A stretch of DNA of 64,000 bases from Asterias rubens (lineage: Eukaryota > Echinodermata > Asteroidea > Forcipulatida > Asteriidae): NCBI RefSeq assembly GCF_902459465.1, contig NC_047066.1, forward strand, positions 6,112,377-6,176,376, read 5' to 3'. The first letter of the stretch is position 1. Every line of letters starts with the position of its first letter. The notes beneath the pieces were generated by a model, which saw only the letters and a program-made list of their open reading frames with translations, searched no databases and had not been told where the DNA came from. Of the stretch, positions 1 through 12,317 are shown in pieces. A program made the translations under genes and the position numbers.

Positions 1-64
1 AATAGGCTCCATGATTATCTGGATTTTAGGATTTTACAAACAGATAAAGGCACCAACGTTCTCT

Positions 65-447
65 TAAAGGCAGTGGACACTATTGGTAATTGTCAAAGAC
101 TAGCCTTCACAGTTGGTGTATCTCAACATATGCATAAAATAACAAACCGGTGAAAATTTGAGCTCAATCGGTCATCAAAGTTGCGAGATAATAATGAAAG
201 AAGAAAACACCCTTGTCACACGAAGTTGTGTGCGTTTAGATGGTTGATTTCGAGACCTCAAGTTCTAAACTTGAGGTCTCGAAATCGAATACGTGGAAAA
301 TTACTTCTTTCTCCAAAACTGTGGCACTTCGCAGAGGGAGCTGTTTCTTACAATGTTTTATACCACCAACCTCTCCCCATTACTTGTCACCAAGAAAGGT
401 TTTATGCTAATAATTATTTTGAGTAATTACCAATAGTGTCCACTGCC
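65..447. mobile_element. family-1 MITE (AGTGGACACTATTGGTAAT ends), full copy
   Basis: About 380 bp bounded by inverted ends AAAGGCAGTGGACACTATTG and its complement. The interior landmarks recur in all copies: a GAGGTCTCGAAATC hairpin, GAGGGAGC.GTTTCTC and ACAATGTTTTATAC. No coding capacity. It lies in intron 1 of SDR gene A. Confidence 0.8.
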
Positions 448-1672
448 ATAATGCAAATGGCACGTCATCTTATCCAGTGTTTATGTATTGCAATTTGAAA
501 TACACTATCAATTATTATCAGAGGACAATGTTATTGCTTATCATTTTGCGTTTTAGTTTTATGTAAAGAATAGAAAAAGGCGTTGGGCTAAGCTCCTTTT
601 CAAAAGTATAAAAAAAATTCTACGGAGCGAGTTATAAAAAGACCCACGAATTGCTGCAATGACCTAGTGCTTGCTGAATTGCTGTACAAACAGGGAGGGT
701 ATACACAAACACGTGTCCTCTTTAGTCAACCGTTAAAAAATAAACTTTCAGTAAAAAGGCAGCCAATATAGATCAATCGAGTTAGTAAACAAAGCCCCCC
801 CCCCGGTCCAGGGTTCAACAGACTTTTACAGGCCTCAAAGAAAATGTTTACAATGATGAATGGCCTTGTGTGGGCTTGCCACTACCGGTAGTGGGTAATT
901 ATTTATACGGTGCCCCAGTGCCATTACACTGCGGATGGAATGATCTGGAACTTCCCCTGTTGAATAATATTCATGTCAGTAAATGTTCGTTTGAAATGAA
1001 GGACTCAATGTTTCAGTTTCGGGTCGTGCCCCTAATGTGGTGTAAGATTAGTGTCTGATGGCCCATATAATATACAGGTATCCCTCCATGCATGGTCAAA
1101 CCATAGAGAAAGGACATTCTATGGTAAACCCATTGAGGTGTAATTTCAGATATCCCTCCTCGTGGCTTTGCTCAGCAAAGGCATTGTCAGGCAATTTGCT
1201 AGTTTGTAATACCATTTTAATATAATAATCATGGGCACAGTAAAGGAGTGAGAACCAAATGTGGCATAATTGGCATAGGACATACGGTATTTTAAAATGA
1301 ACAGACACACAGAACAGTCGCTTGGTAAATAGTTATCATCATTCGTTCGACCATCAATCAGACACCATAAAATGACTGTAAAATACTTTTAAAATATGAT
1401 AATTGCAGCCATAAAAAGGTACAAATAATAAGCAAAAACGGGTATTACCAGGGTGCAAACAAGTGCAGCTTAGCAAATGTCGATTTTCGAGGTATCATGC
1501 CGGTAATACCTCACTACAGTTATCACGTTGTGCATTGGTTCTATAATGGTTACACCATAGGTTAATCATGGAGCTAGAACATTAATATAGCTCCATTGGT
1601 CTGTACACCTTTCACTTCGGTAAGGACAACCTTACTCTATGACTACGCACACACCGTTTACGAAAATAATGG
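448..1672. other. gene A intron, no recognised feature
   Basis: AT-rich DNA inside intron 1 of SDR gene A. A 10-base C run lies at 785-794. Short frames are present but without codon signal, splice context or family similarity. Confidence 0.5.
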
Positions 1673-1732
1673 GTCAATCCTCCAAGTCCAAACCATTTAA
1701 TTGTGCAGCAATAAAACGTTTCATGTAATTAC

Positions 1733-1874
1733 CTGTCACAATAATAGTCTTGCCTTGCAGGTCTACACTGCTGGTATAGTAGCGACGATCCCCCGTCAAA
1801 CTCAGCGTGTATATACAGAAGATGCTAAACACCAACATGATGGCGTTTGCCATTATCGGTATACTAGCGTCCAT
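1733..1874 (-). CDS. RDH-like short-chain dehydrogenase A, exon 1 only (partial gene)
   Basis: This is the first coding exon of a third retinol-dehydrogenase-like SDR gene; the remaining exons should lie beyond the left edge of the window. The exon encodes 47 residues plus the first base of a Gly codon. It starts with a hydrophobic signal-anchor (about residues 7-25), then a Tyr/Arg-rich stretch, and ends in the beta-strand GKTIIVT that leads into the TGxxxGxG cofactor loop. The donor reads ACAG|gtaatt. Length (142 nt) and phase are identical to exon 1 of gene B at 5323, and the residues around the donor match those of genes B and C, which decides the call. The gene is divergent from B across 3.4 kb. 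No exon 2 is visible between 1 and 1732. The exact substrate cannot be told from this exon. Confidence 0.8.
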
Positions 1875-3009
1875 GTTTGTGTATAGGACCTAGTACTCTA
1901 ACGTGTAGTAAGGCTAAGTTTTTATTGACCATAGAGCAAGATTTGACCCAAACACACACGGCAACCGGAACTCGTCTTCCCTATAGTATATCACGTTTGT
2001 ACTTCTGGTACGTTTCTATGAATTTGCATTTTTAACCATCCGTGCATAGCGGAGCCGTAGCTATTCATCATGGAGCTGTTCCCAGTGCTGCATTGTCTTG
2101 TTTACAACCAGTTGTGTTTGAGTTCATTTCCGACTCCCAATAAATTCATGCATTGACATCATACAGCCACCATCTTAGAGGTACACACGAAAACGCACAG
2201 ATTTGCACAGAGGGCGCCCACACGTTTCGCAACAATAAAGAATCTCCTTTTGCTAAGCGAGGGCGCCCTGTACTGAAGACATCATGCGCATAAGTTTGTT
2301 CAATAAAACGATTCCAATATGACGTAAAATTAACATAATTTGTAGTTGTTTCTTTGTAGACACAGAGTGGCTTGATCATGATACTCCACACACATAGGCC
2401 TACATCCTGGTCATTGATTGGTCGAGCACGCGTCGCGCGTTATATCCCTTGTATTATTGCCGCGACGCTCCAAAATTTAATATAGGTGTCCTATATGGAT
2501 ATTCATGACGATTCGGATGCTTCACATTGCGTAGTTTCCTATCGCTCCCAACCCGATCAGACAAAGTAATTTCGTGTCACGGTGATGGACAAGTTTGGTG
2601 TTTCTACATGAACAGGAGTCGTCCAGGTCATGCATCAAAATACAACATCACTGCGCTTCAACTTTTGAGGAGATTTGTATAAATTGAGGCTATAAAATTC
2701 CCTGGTACTATTTGGCTTCGGAATGGAAGGAATGCCTCATGGAAACTATAGCACATTATAGGGGGTGTGTTTTAGGGTAACTTGCGAGCATTCCAAACGG
2801 CTGACCTGCAAACATTGAAAAGAAATCTGAAGTATAATTTGTCTAAAAGTATATATTGGTTTTCAAGAGGCTGAGAGACTTTAAAACATTTTTGAGTATT
2901 TAGCATTTAGCGCTGGTTAGTTTCATGGTGGTTCATTTAGTGTGGGGGGCACCCACAAACTATACTTCTGATAGCGCCCTCTTTTGAAATATCCTCCTTC
3001 AGTCCTTGT
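1875..3009. promoter_or_regulatory. intergenic region between divergent SDR genes A and B
   Basis: The 5' flank of gene A. It contains a CCAAT-type ATTGATTGG with a CpG-rich stretch GCACGCGTCGCGCG near 2420-2440, which may mark a promoter. No core element could be assigned with confidence. Confidence 0.3.
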
Positions 3010-3310
3010 TAACCGGTGTCAGATGCAATTGTGTCCGCCTTGCAATACTGTCCGTTCCGGGCACTTGTCTACATGCAATCGTGTCCGGGGCTATGCAAAA
3101 ACCGTCCAGTGTTTTAAGTGCATGTCATTCATGACATGCACTTAGCTTATGAAAAAAATGGCGAACGTTTTCCGTCGACCAAGGGCGTTTAATTTACTGC
3201 ATGGAAGGTTTTGCACGGGGCGGACACAACTGCATATTCAACTGTGTCCAGGCGGACACAGTTGCATTATGCAGCAGCGTCCAGGCGGAAACGATTGCAT
3301 ATGGCGGCTG
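3010..3310. mobile_element. putative foldback element with subterminal TGTGTCCG repeats
   Basis: Left side repeats ATGCAATTGTGTCCG-like units (3022, 3075) and the right side their complements (CGGACACAACTGCAT, CGGACACAGTTGCAT, 3220-3300). A perfect hairpin AGTGCATGTCAT/ATGACATGCACT lies between. The architecture resembles the hAT foldback at 35551, but exact ends and a target duplication were not found. Confidence 0.5.
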
Positions 3311-3396
3311 CTGTAACCAATAACTGTTTTGGTCACTGATTAGTGCTTAACCAATGGCCAAGTCAACCGAGACAGTTATTGGTAACGATCGTCCTT

Positions 3397-3762
3397 AAAG
3401 GAACACGTTGCCTTGGATCGGTCGAGTTAGTCTTTGAAAAGCGTTTGTAACCGTTTGTTATAAAATGCATTTGGGAGAAAGATGTTGTAAAAGTAGAATA
3501 CAATGATCCAAACAAACATGCCTCGAAATTGCACGGTTTTCCTTGTACCTCGCGCCGACTAATACGGTCGGCCATTTATGGGAGTCAAATTTTTGACAAA
3601 TGACCGACCGTTCTAGTTATTAAAGTAAATGGAAACCACGCAATGTTGAGGCAAATTTGTGTGAATCATTGTATTCTACTTTTAAAACATCTTTCCAACC
3701 ATGTGCATTTCATAACAAACGTTTTGTGCTTTTCCGATCCTAGGCAACGTGCTCCTTTAAAC
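3397..3762. mobile_element. family-2 MITE (GGAACACGTTGCCTTGGATC ends)
   Basis: Inverted ends AAAGGAACACGTTGCCTTGG and CCTAGGCAACGTGCTCCTTT, with a nested inverted pair GGCCATTTATGGGAGTCAAA around the centre. Nearly the whole element can fold back on itself. It lies between SDR genes A and B. Confidence 0.8.
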
Positions 3763-3859
3763 TAATAACTGCAGTGACAGCATATTTAAATTGCAGAGAA
3801 AAGTGTTATATTTTTTGTTATAAGCCTTTTTAATGATAGCTTCAATTTTTTTAAAACTA

Positions 3860-4235
3860 CAAATTAACAGTCTCCTGGCGATGACTAGAGCAAGCTGGTC
3901 GAAACGTTGAGAACTGGTCACGATCCTATAAGCTAAGTGGTAGTCCCGGCCTATTTTCTATACCATTCGCCCGGGTAATAGTTTTAGAAAGCAGGACAGT
4001 TCTTTTCAGAACTGAGAAGTCTCCCGAACCCCCAATCTACTCCGCGGTAGTAGAATAAAGAAAGACAGTTCTCCAAGAACAAACTCTACCTGGCAAGGTA
4101 GATACACACATGGTGTTACCGCAAATCAAATCTACTCCACGGTAGTAGAATACAGAAAGACAGTTCTGTAAGAACAAACTCTACCATGGCAAGATACACA
4201 CAATCACATGGTGTTACCGCAAACCAAATATTATA
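3860..4235. repeat. hairpin-rich dispersed repeat, copy 1
   Basis: Starts with GGCGATGACTAGAGCAAGCT and GGTCGAAACGTTGAGA, followed by AGCAGGACAGTTCTTTTCAG (hairpin), TCTACTCCGCGGTAGTAGA (palindrome) and GATACACACATGGTGTTACC; the last two are repeated again at 4130-4215. Other copies: 19145-19450, 51606-51790, 54090-54145, and on the minus strand 8700-8765. The first block resembles sequences I associate with Penelope-like retroelement termini; that link is tentative. Confidence 0.6.
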
Positions 4236-4519
4236 CATACAAATGTACACTGAGACAATTTGTTTTGCTTGTATAGAGTGGCAACCTTGGGTGGCGAAAA
4301 AATCGACAAACCAAACAGTGCACTCAATCCTAGAGTGTCCACATCTCAAAAAGACTTGTACCCCGTGTTATAGTTCACACCACCAGAACTATAATAGACC
4401 ACAGGCCGTGTCAATTGACCCAAAACCTAGTATAGTGGCATAAAAATTATAGTAAACACATACCAATAAAGGCATGCAATTATAGGTCTATCGGCTAAGC
4501 AAACAAACATAGGAAAACT

Positions 4520-4900
4520 GAATAGACAATTTCACAAAAACTATGATGTATAGTATTTTCGAAACCTTGAATAACTGTACTGACGATTTTCACAAAAACT
4601 TCGATGTATAGTATTTTCGAAACCTTGAACTGTATGGACGATTTCACAAGATCTACGATGTATAGTATTTTCGAAACCTTGAACTGTATTGACGATTTCA
4701 CAAGAACTTCGATGTATAGTATTTTCGAAACCTTGAACTGTATTGACGATTTCACAAGAACAACGATGTATAGTATTTTCGAAACCTTGAACTGCTTGAC
4801 GATTTCACAAGAACTACGATGTATAGTATTTTCGAAACCTTGAACTGTATTGACGATTTCACAAGAACTACGATGTATAGTATTTTCGTAACCTTGACCG
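4520..4900. repeat. 54-bp minisatellite, about seven units
   Basis: The unit with core GATGTATAGTATTTTCGAAA begins at 4545, 4603, 4657, 4711, 4765, 4818 and 4872 (spacings 58, 54, 54, 54, 53 and 54). Because 54 is a multiple of three, open frames appear on both strands; these are by-products of the repeat. A lone diverged unit is visible near 5122. Confidence 0.9.
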
Positions 4901-5322
4901 ACAAAGTATTCTGCCGGACCATGAAACTAGATTGTGGCGGCTTGACTGAAGAAAATATCCAAGACCTTCTATTTAACCTCCACCTGTGTGACGTCTTACT
5001 ATTGTTCCATCGCTCATTTACTTGGCTTCGCCTACCCACCATCGAAGCGCACATCGGAAGATATCCTGTGCACATGCAAAAATAATTCACTTTACCCAGT
5101 TGCATCCCATGTAGATGTCCATCGTATGTATAGTAGTTTCGGAACATTTGCCAGACCATGACAACTAGACTGCACAAAATTAGCTTTGTGCCCGGGTAAT
5201 AACTTACCCACTCGCATTCCGTGTAACAGCATTTGGTTTTTCATCGTATTTCACCGACTCCTTCAAGTCATACAACAAACTTGCACTTGCTTTTGGAAAG
5301 TTCTCCAAGTGGACGATTGAAA

Positions 5323-8300
5323 ATGGTATCCTTGGGTGTTGTGGTGACATTGTTATTGCCGAGTTTTGCGGTGTTTTACGGGACGTACCATTGGCATGTT
5401 ATATCAACCAGGCGGTACTGTACAAGTTATGCCAAGCTCAATGGAAACACAGTCATTGTAACGGGTACGTATACAAACAAATTATTGGTTTTTTTTTTTC
5501 AATGGTATATTATTGTTTAGATGATCGGGCACCGGCTGTCAGCCACCACGGAACTCTCTTCGTTCGTCATATTGTGTTTATGAGTTTTGCTCAAAAAACC
5601 AACTTGATATGACATGCAATGACTACTATAACTAGTAAATAGATTTTTTTTTTATGTTCTTATTTCGGGAATTTCACCGCATGCGCAAGCGAATAGTGAA
5701 AGGAAAAAATACACATGTTGCACAATCTGTATGCTCGGGGCTTCAGGCCTGAAGGTATATGTTAACATTTGGGTGAGAAACTACCTTTTTCTAAAAACAA
5801 AGCAAAAATAAAACACGTACGTTTCTTCAGAGGGAGTCGTTTCTCACAATGTTTTATACTATCAAAAGCTCTCTATTACTCGCAAGGAAGTTTTCATACT
5901 AACAATTATTTTGAGTAATTACCCATTAGTGTCCAGTGACTTTAAAGGCAGTGGACACTATTGGTAATTACTCAAAATAATGATTATCATAAAACCTTTC
6001 TTGATTACGAGTAATGGGGAGAGGTTGATAGTATAAAACATTGTGATAAACAGCTCCCTCTGAAGTGACGAAGTAATTTTCCACGAATTTGATTTCGGGA
6101 CCTCAGATTAAGAATTTGAGGTATCGAAATCAAGCATCTAAAAAGCACACAACTTCGTGTGAGAAGGGTTTTTTTTTTCCTTCATTATTTTCTCACAACC
6201 TCGACTACCAGTTGAGCTCAAATGTTCACAGGTTCGTAATTATGCATAATGTTGAGATACACCAAGTGAGAAGACTGGTCTTTGACAATTACCAATAGTG
6301 TCCAGTGTCAATGTGTCTTTAAAGGCAGTGGACACTATTGGTAATCACTCAAAACAATTATCAGCATAAAACCTTTCTTGGTGACGAGTAATGGGGAGAG
6401 GTTGATAGTATAAAACATTGTGAGAAATGGCTCCCTCTGAAGTGCCATACTTTTCGAGAAAGAAGTAATTTTCTACGAATTTGATTTCGAGACCTCAGAT
6501 GTAGACCTTGAGGTCTTAACGCACACAACTTCGTATGACAAGGGTGTTTTTTCCCTTCATTATTATTATCTCGCAAGTTTGATGACCGATTGAGCACAAA
6601 TTTTCACAGGTTTGTTATTTTATGCATATGTTGAGATACAGCAAGTGAGAAGACTGGTCGTTGACAATAATTATAGCAATAGTGTCCAGTGTCTTTAAGT
6701 ACAGAATTAATCTCAGACTAATCTGAGCGGTTAAACAAAAAATGTCGTCTCCGATCGCGCTGAGATTGTACCAGCAGCTTCAGAAAACCCATCCTTTGTA
6801 CATATTATTTAGTCTCAGACATTTGAATGAAACGTTTGACAATGTTCGTCTCCGACCATACTTATAGATTTTACCGCCAACTTCAAAATAAAACACCCAA
6901 GTTCCTTATACATGTAGTACAAAAGTAATCTCAGAGCAATAGCCCATTTAAAAAAAACTCTTCGATCACGCTGAGATTTTGCGCCAGTTTGGCCGTTTTC
7001 TTTGTCATTTTGACACATAATGGGTCATACATGGGTGAGGCCGGACCGTCGGAACCCGGAACCCGGAGTCCGGGTCAGTTATGACACCAAAGGGATCAGT
7101 TCTGACCAATTAGTGTTGAGCCACAGTCAAAGAAAGGCAATAAATTCTGCGGGCATAAGAGAACTTGGGGAGATATTTTAGGCAATCTGATGCCATAAAA
7201 CGAATAGAAGGTTTATTTTGCAACTTACGAGGCAGAGGAGTAAATTGCGAGTAGCATGCAGCCCCTCCCCGTTTGTCTGCAACAACTGTGGTACAGACAA
7301 CCATGCAAGAATCGGACTTCTATACGCCACAGCCGCAGCTGCAATAGAGAGGACAACCCTCCCCCCCCCCCCCCCCCCCACCCCGGCGCAGTACATCGTC
7401 AGTATTGACGGACGGATGGCTACTATTTTTAATATAAAAACGGTTGGATTAAATACATTTGAAAAAGGGAAAAGAATTGCTGAAAAACTACGATGCAAAA
7501 ATTTAGCTGCACACATTTATTTTAAACCATTGAGAGAAAAAAACTAGTATAAAAGTCTAAAAGCACAATGTGCATGAAATATAATTGAAATACATAGAAA
7601 ATGGCGAAGAAGGGTGAAGGCTTAATGCATCTAATGCTCCCTTCTATTTATTCATTCCAGGGGGTAACTCTGGTGTCGGTCGGGAGACAGCATTGGACTT
7701 GGCCCAGCGAGGAGCTCGGGTCATCCTCGCCTGTCGCAATCTACAGAAGGCCGAAGACGTAGCGAAGGACATCAAGAGTCGTACGGGTAACTCGGAGGTT
7801 GTGGTCCGTCATCTCGATCTGTCCAGCTTGCAGTCGGTCAGAGAGTTCGCCCAACAGATCATTGAAACTGAAGACAGACTAGATATACTAATTAATAATG
7901 CAGGTGAGCACAGTGGTATGGTTGGGTGGCAAAAAGGTTGTAGACATTTTTCTTTAAATCAATGTACCCATCGGGCTGCTCACCGTTGATATCCCCAGTA
8001 TTTGTCTTGTAACAAAAACCCGTTTAGGCCAGTACCTCATTTTATACTTTTTGTCTTCTCTTACAGGTGTTGCTGCCATGAAAACAGGCGCTGTTACCAA
8101 GGACAATTTTGAATTTGTCTTCGGCACCAACCACTTCGGTCACTTTCTCCTCACAAATCTCCTCCTGGACTTAGTGAAGAAAAGTGCCCTCAAGCGGGTC
8201 GTTACTGTATCGTCATCTTTGCACGAACTCTCCTCTGGGCTGAACATGACTCGGGAAGACCAGAGTGTGGCTTCGTTCCTGTACCCCCACTTGCAGGACT

Positions 8301-9319
8301 ACCTTAGTAGTAAGCTCGCGAATGTCCTCTTTGCCAGGGAGTTGGCGAGTCGAGAGAAGGCTAGCGGACTGGTCTCTATATCCCTCCATCCTGGAATGAC
8401 TAACACACCGATTTGGCAAACCAACTTTGCCAATGTGTCTCCTTTCATGGGTGCACTCTACAGAGCTTTCTCCCCAATAATGTGGTAGGTATAATGGTTG
8501 CGTGGTGGTTGCATTGAACACCCATGTAACCATGTAACCATGTAACCGGCCATAAGCATGGTCCCCAGACTGATGCTCCCACAGAAATGTTCAGACGGAA
8601 TTAGTCTGGTCTCAAATGGGATTTGAGTCATTGCATGGTGAGGATGTCTAAACCTACTGTGTAGAGTTTTTTTAGTACTTTTCTTGCTATGCATTGTATT
8701 GCCGCGGAGTAGATTTTTCGGAGTTCGGGAGACTCCTCAGTTCTGAACAGAGCTGTCCTCTTGTCCCTTTAAATGTCAATATTCAGAAAATTATTAAGTA
8801 TTGTTTCAATTCCTTTGGTGATTTTTTTTCTTCTTTCCTTTGTTCATGCAGAACTTCCCTAGACTTTTGTACATAAAATTCTTGGAGTGCCCCGGCCTTT
8901 AGAATTTCCCCTATACGGAGATCTTGCGTGTTACCTTTTCTGTTTAGTTATCGGTCTCTAAAAGGTAGTGAAAGTGAAATTGCACTCACACCGCCCGACC
9001 ACAATGTCCACCTCCCCCCCCCCCCATGCACCTGTATATTTAAAATCTAACCCCAATTTCATGCAAGACTAACACTGTGATTTGAAATTGTTTGTCTTTT
9101 GAGTAACATTTTCTGTTTGCATTTTAAAGGTTGTTCTTTATCGACGAGACGGCTGGAGCGCAGACTACGCTCCATTGTGCTCTGGATGAATCGGTGGCTG
9201 AACTCTCCGGAAAGTACTTTGATAACTGCGCGGAGTATGAACCGTCGCCATTCGCTCAAGACGACGAGCTCGCCAAGGAGTTATGGACAGTCAGTTGTGA
9301 AGCCACTGGTCTGAAATAA
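5323..9319 (+). CDS. RDH-like short-chain dehydrogenase/reductase B (four exons, 330 aa)
   Basis: Exons are 5323-5464, 7661-7903, 8067-8484 and 9130-9319; all borders are GT-AG, and the stop is TAA. The predicted 330 aa fits the RDH11/12/13/14 group (about 315-340 aa). It should be a membrane-anchored NADP(H)-dependent oxidoreductase acting on retinoids or other lipid carbonyls. Visible signs are an N-terminal signal-anchor (residues about 5-20), TGGNSGVG cofactor loop (about 47-54), LACRN, NNAG (126-129), catalytic Ser in VTVSSS (177-179) and YLSSK with Tyr207 and Lys211. An in-frame upstream ATG at 5233 would add 30 polar residues not seen in paralogues, so 5323 is preferred. It converges with gene C. 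Intron 1 holds several miniature transposons; intron 3 has a hairpin-rich repeat. The substrate is an inference from family only. Confidence 0.9.
5740..6697. mobile_element. three family-1 MITE copies in gene B intron 1
   Basis: A truncated copy (5740-5943) is followed by two full copies in the opposite orientation (5943-6310 and 6317-6697), arranged head to tail. Each full copy has TTTAAAGGCAGTGGACACTA at the start and its complement at the end. The junctions share the CTTTAAAGG end, consistent with repeated insertion into the same site. Confidence 0.8.
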
Positions 9320-9842
9320 TGACTTTCGTTGAAACTTTAAAACAATCAGTTAACCTTGGGCATTTTTTGGTACTCGAACAGAAACACGTTACTTTTTGCT
9401 TCGTTATTCTGCAGCGTTTTAACGTGTGTCCAGTTCAATCGGAGTGACGCTGGGGGAGACCGGGCCTCTATCTTTTTACGCAAGGATCCTCTGTCTTCAT
9501 CCGCAAGGATAAAGACAGGTGCCTGCTACTCAGATCAAGTTATTACATTGGATACAATGATATCATTGGATAAATGCAGTGACTACAAGCTACCGTATCT
9601 GTGTTTGTTTTAATTGGTCTGACTCAGATGACCAATCAAAACACAAATATGGAAGCTGCATGCTGTGTCCACGTACGCGTGTAACAGTACAGAACATGCA
9701 TGTGCAAGTGCATGCATGTAATGCTGGTGTAGAATTTGTGCGTATCTCTATGTGAAATGAACGTAGGTCAAAGGTGAAGATACACGCCGGCTGCAGGCCG
9801 GTCTCTGGCGTTATTCACGAGCCTCGAAGTGTGACGTCAGAT

Positions 9843-9972
9843 GAGCAAGTTGAGTGAGGCACTATAGGCGACCATTGGTTGATTTTGCCTGGTTACCTAT
9901 GCATTCAATACATCCTGGGTACCAGGCAAAATCAACCAATGGTCGACTATAGCGCCTCACTCGAACTTGCTC
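9843..9972. mobile_element. 130-bp near-perfect palindromic element
   Basis: Arms begin GAGCAAGTTGAGTGAGGC and end with GCCTCACTCGAACTTGCTC. The inner arms share ACCATTGGTTGATTTTGCCT. The terminal GAGCAAGTTCGAGTG motif recurs at 26763 and around 35451 and 36655, marking a family that also hosts the hAT insertion at 35551. Confidence 0.75.
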
Positions 9973-11191
9973 TTGATGCCGAGTTTGTATTTAGTCACCG
10001 GGAGAGGGCGCAATATCGGGCGCAATATGCTGCAATCAGGATGTGGCTGAGCCCAAACGTTTTTATTTTTTTTAAATGAGAACAATTATTGAAATCTGTT
10101 AATCGTTTATCATTGTGAATTCAATGCATTTTGGTTTCTTTGGCGGGTTACCAAGTTTAATATCTATTAAACCATTATGGTATCAAGTGGAGCACAAGTT
10201 ACAAGCAATTCTGTGAAATAATATATTTTTACTGGCGTAGGCCCCTACATATGTTTAACCTTTGTCTTTATTGCATATTTGCTTAAGCTTGTTGTAATGG
10301 TTTTGATGCTGTTGTATGTCCGTAATCTTTATTTTTATATTGCTGTTTTTCTATTTTTAATAATGCTCTTAATCATTTTGTTTTTATAAAGATATATTTA
10401 TATTAAAACAATTTTAAAATGTTGATGTTTTTTGTAGTTGCTGGGCACCTCTGAAAAACAGTGTTTCACCGAGAGGTCTCCCCAGGGTTTATTATCGATA
10501 AATAATACAAATACAATAAATAAATACATATGGCCAGGCTTTGTCAATACTCAATTGAAACATGGGTGGATCAAAATAGTATTAATAATAATACAGCTTC
10601 AGGTTGCATATATGCAACTGTCCCAAAAGTGACAGCTTGAGAAAGTCTGAGCATGGAGTAAGTAGAATGGGCCCCTGTCTTTATCCGCTAGCCTCGAAGT
10701 GTGACGTCAGATGTTCGGGCTAACTGCGCCATGGCTTGAGGAATTGTTAGTGCAAGCCCGATGACCAGAAACAGCAAAGTTCAGCGCTGGGACTAAATAG
10801 AACGTGTGCCATTATAAGAACAAGGAGACTGACACGAAAGTACGGTATACCAACGAAAGATAGAAATGTATTGAGATAGTATATCACTGGTTTATTGTCT
10901 GTAAGAATACACATTTACTATGATATGAATACGACTGTAAGAAAATGTGTGTATTTTGCCGAAAAAGGAGCAGGAAATCGTATGGGTGGAATATATACAA
11001 GCTAATGAGATCCAACATGGTACACTGTAGGCTATGTAAAGTATTTTATAAAACAACAATAAAGACATTACAAAATAATAATATCAAAATAAATAAGAAC
11101 ATGGCTAACTTATAAGAGACAAAACAACGGTTCGGTTGCAGTATAAAAACAGACAATAGCTACAAGCAAGACCAATACATGCACAACAAGT
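9973..11191. other. spacer between convergent SDR genes B and C
   Basis: It holds the likely 3' UTR of gene B, a SINE-like tail near 10438-10531 (CCCAGGGTTTATTATCGATA then A/T-rich), and a second copy of AGCCTCGAAGTGTGACGTCA (10690; the first is at 9820). No other gene seen. Confidence 0.5.
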
Positions 11192-11572
11192 CTTAAAGGC
11201 ACTGCAGCCGATTTCACGAAACGCTAGGATTAATCCTGAGTCCTAGGATAAGTTTGGTGAAATCGACGGCTGTACACCTTTGTCAAATTGTCAAAGACCA
11301 GTATTCTTACAGCGAATTTGCAAGAGAATGAGTCAAAAACAGCCTTGTTGCATAACTTTGTGTGCTTTCAGATGGCAATATGAAGGGCTTCAGGCCTGAA
11401 TGATTTAAATATTTTGAGTAAGAAGCTAACACCTCTTTTTCAAAAACTACGTTACTTCAGAGGGGGCCGTTTCCCACAATGTTTTATATTATCAACAGCT
11501 CTCCATTGCTCGATACAAAACTGTTATCCTAACAATTATCTTGAGTAATGATAGTGGCCAGTGCCTTTAATA
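11192..11572. mobile_element. family-1 MITE interrupted by a smaller MITE
   Basis: The family-1 end AAAGGCACTG is broken at 11203 by a 72-bp palindromic element (11203-11274, ends CAGCCGATTTCACG and GTGAAATCGACGGCTG). The family-1 body then resumes with TTGTCAAAGACCAG and closes with GTGGCCAGTGCCTTTAA. Confidence 0.7.
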
Positions 11573-12317
11573 TTGCTGCGCCATATAAAATATTATGGGG
11601 AGGGCACAGTTTAAAGATCAATTGCAGGTTAATGGATTCGGTACAGACTTGTGTGTGTGTGTAGTTTTTTGTTCACTAATGATAGGCATCTTGTTCTAGT
11701 GATTGTCATGACCAGCGGGGCCTACTTTTATATACAAAGAACGATCGACCAAAGATCCACATAATTAATTGTTTTAAAGTGCAGACTGTTAGAGTATGTT
11801 TTCTGATATTGACCCATGAACAATCTAACAATCCGTAAAAAGAATCACATTGAGTATGCGAGATGAATGGAATTGCACAAAAGAAAACAGATCCTCAAAA
11901 AGGTACCTATTAATAATTATACTCTCAACTTTTGGCCCAATTTTATCTTAAGTAGAACTTTTAATTTATTGCCCAACAGTTTTCTTCTAAGCTAAATTAT
12001 TAGCAGACTATACTTGTCTCAAAAGGTACAACGGCCTATGACATGGTATTTGGGCTGTTACCTTATTTTGGTACACGTAAAAATATTTTTTTTTAAACGA
12101 TATAAACCCGGAGGCTTGGACCTCTCTCAGAAATGTGGCAGGGAATTTACCAAGAATATCATGGAGGAAGCAGCTTTTGGTTTGATTCTTGAGTGGCATG
12201 TCAAGTAAATATTGTTTATGGTCTTAAGATCAAATCATTTCACTACTCACTAGCGGTCCAAGTATTCGCTGCGTTGCACTTCGTTGAATGAAAGTAGGGC
12301 ATACCTCAAGACTTTTT

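Noticed and set aside
870-1058. 62-aa frame in gene A intron as exon 2 of SDR A
   Set aside because: It is on the wrong strand and lacks TGxxxGxG continuation and NNAG.
3885-3920. Active hammerhead ribozyme
   Set aside because: The conserved CTGATGA core is not intact in either copy; kept only as a low-certainty finding.
4752-5177. 141-aa minus frame, and plus frames across the same place
   Set aside because: Half of it is the 54-bp minisatellite read in reverse; the remainder shows no family features.
5233-5322. Upstream in-frame start for SDR gene B
   Set aside because: It would add 30 polar residues before the signal-anchor; genes A and C start just before the anchor, and exon 1 from 5323 has exactly the length of gene A exon 1.
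7178-7547. Overlapping frames of 112 and 109 aa on opposite strands
   Set aside because: They lie in gene B intron 1 across a 19-base C run; the Gly/Pro stretch comes from the homopolymer.
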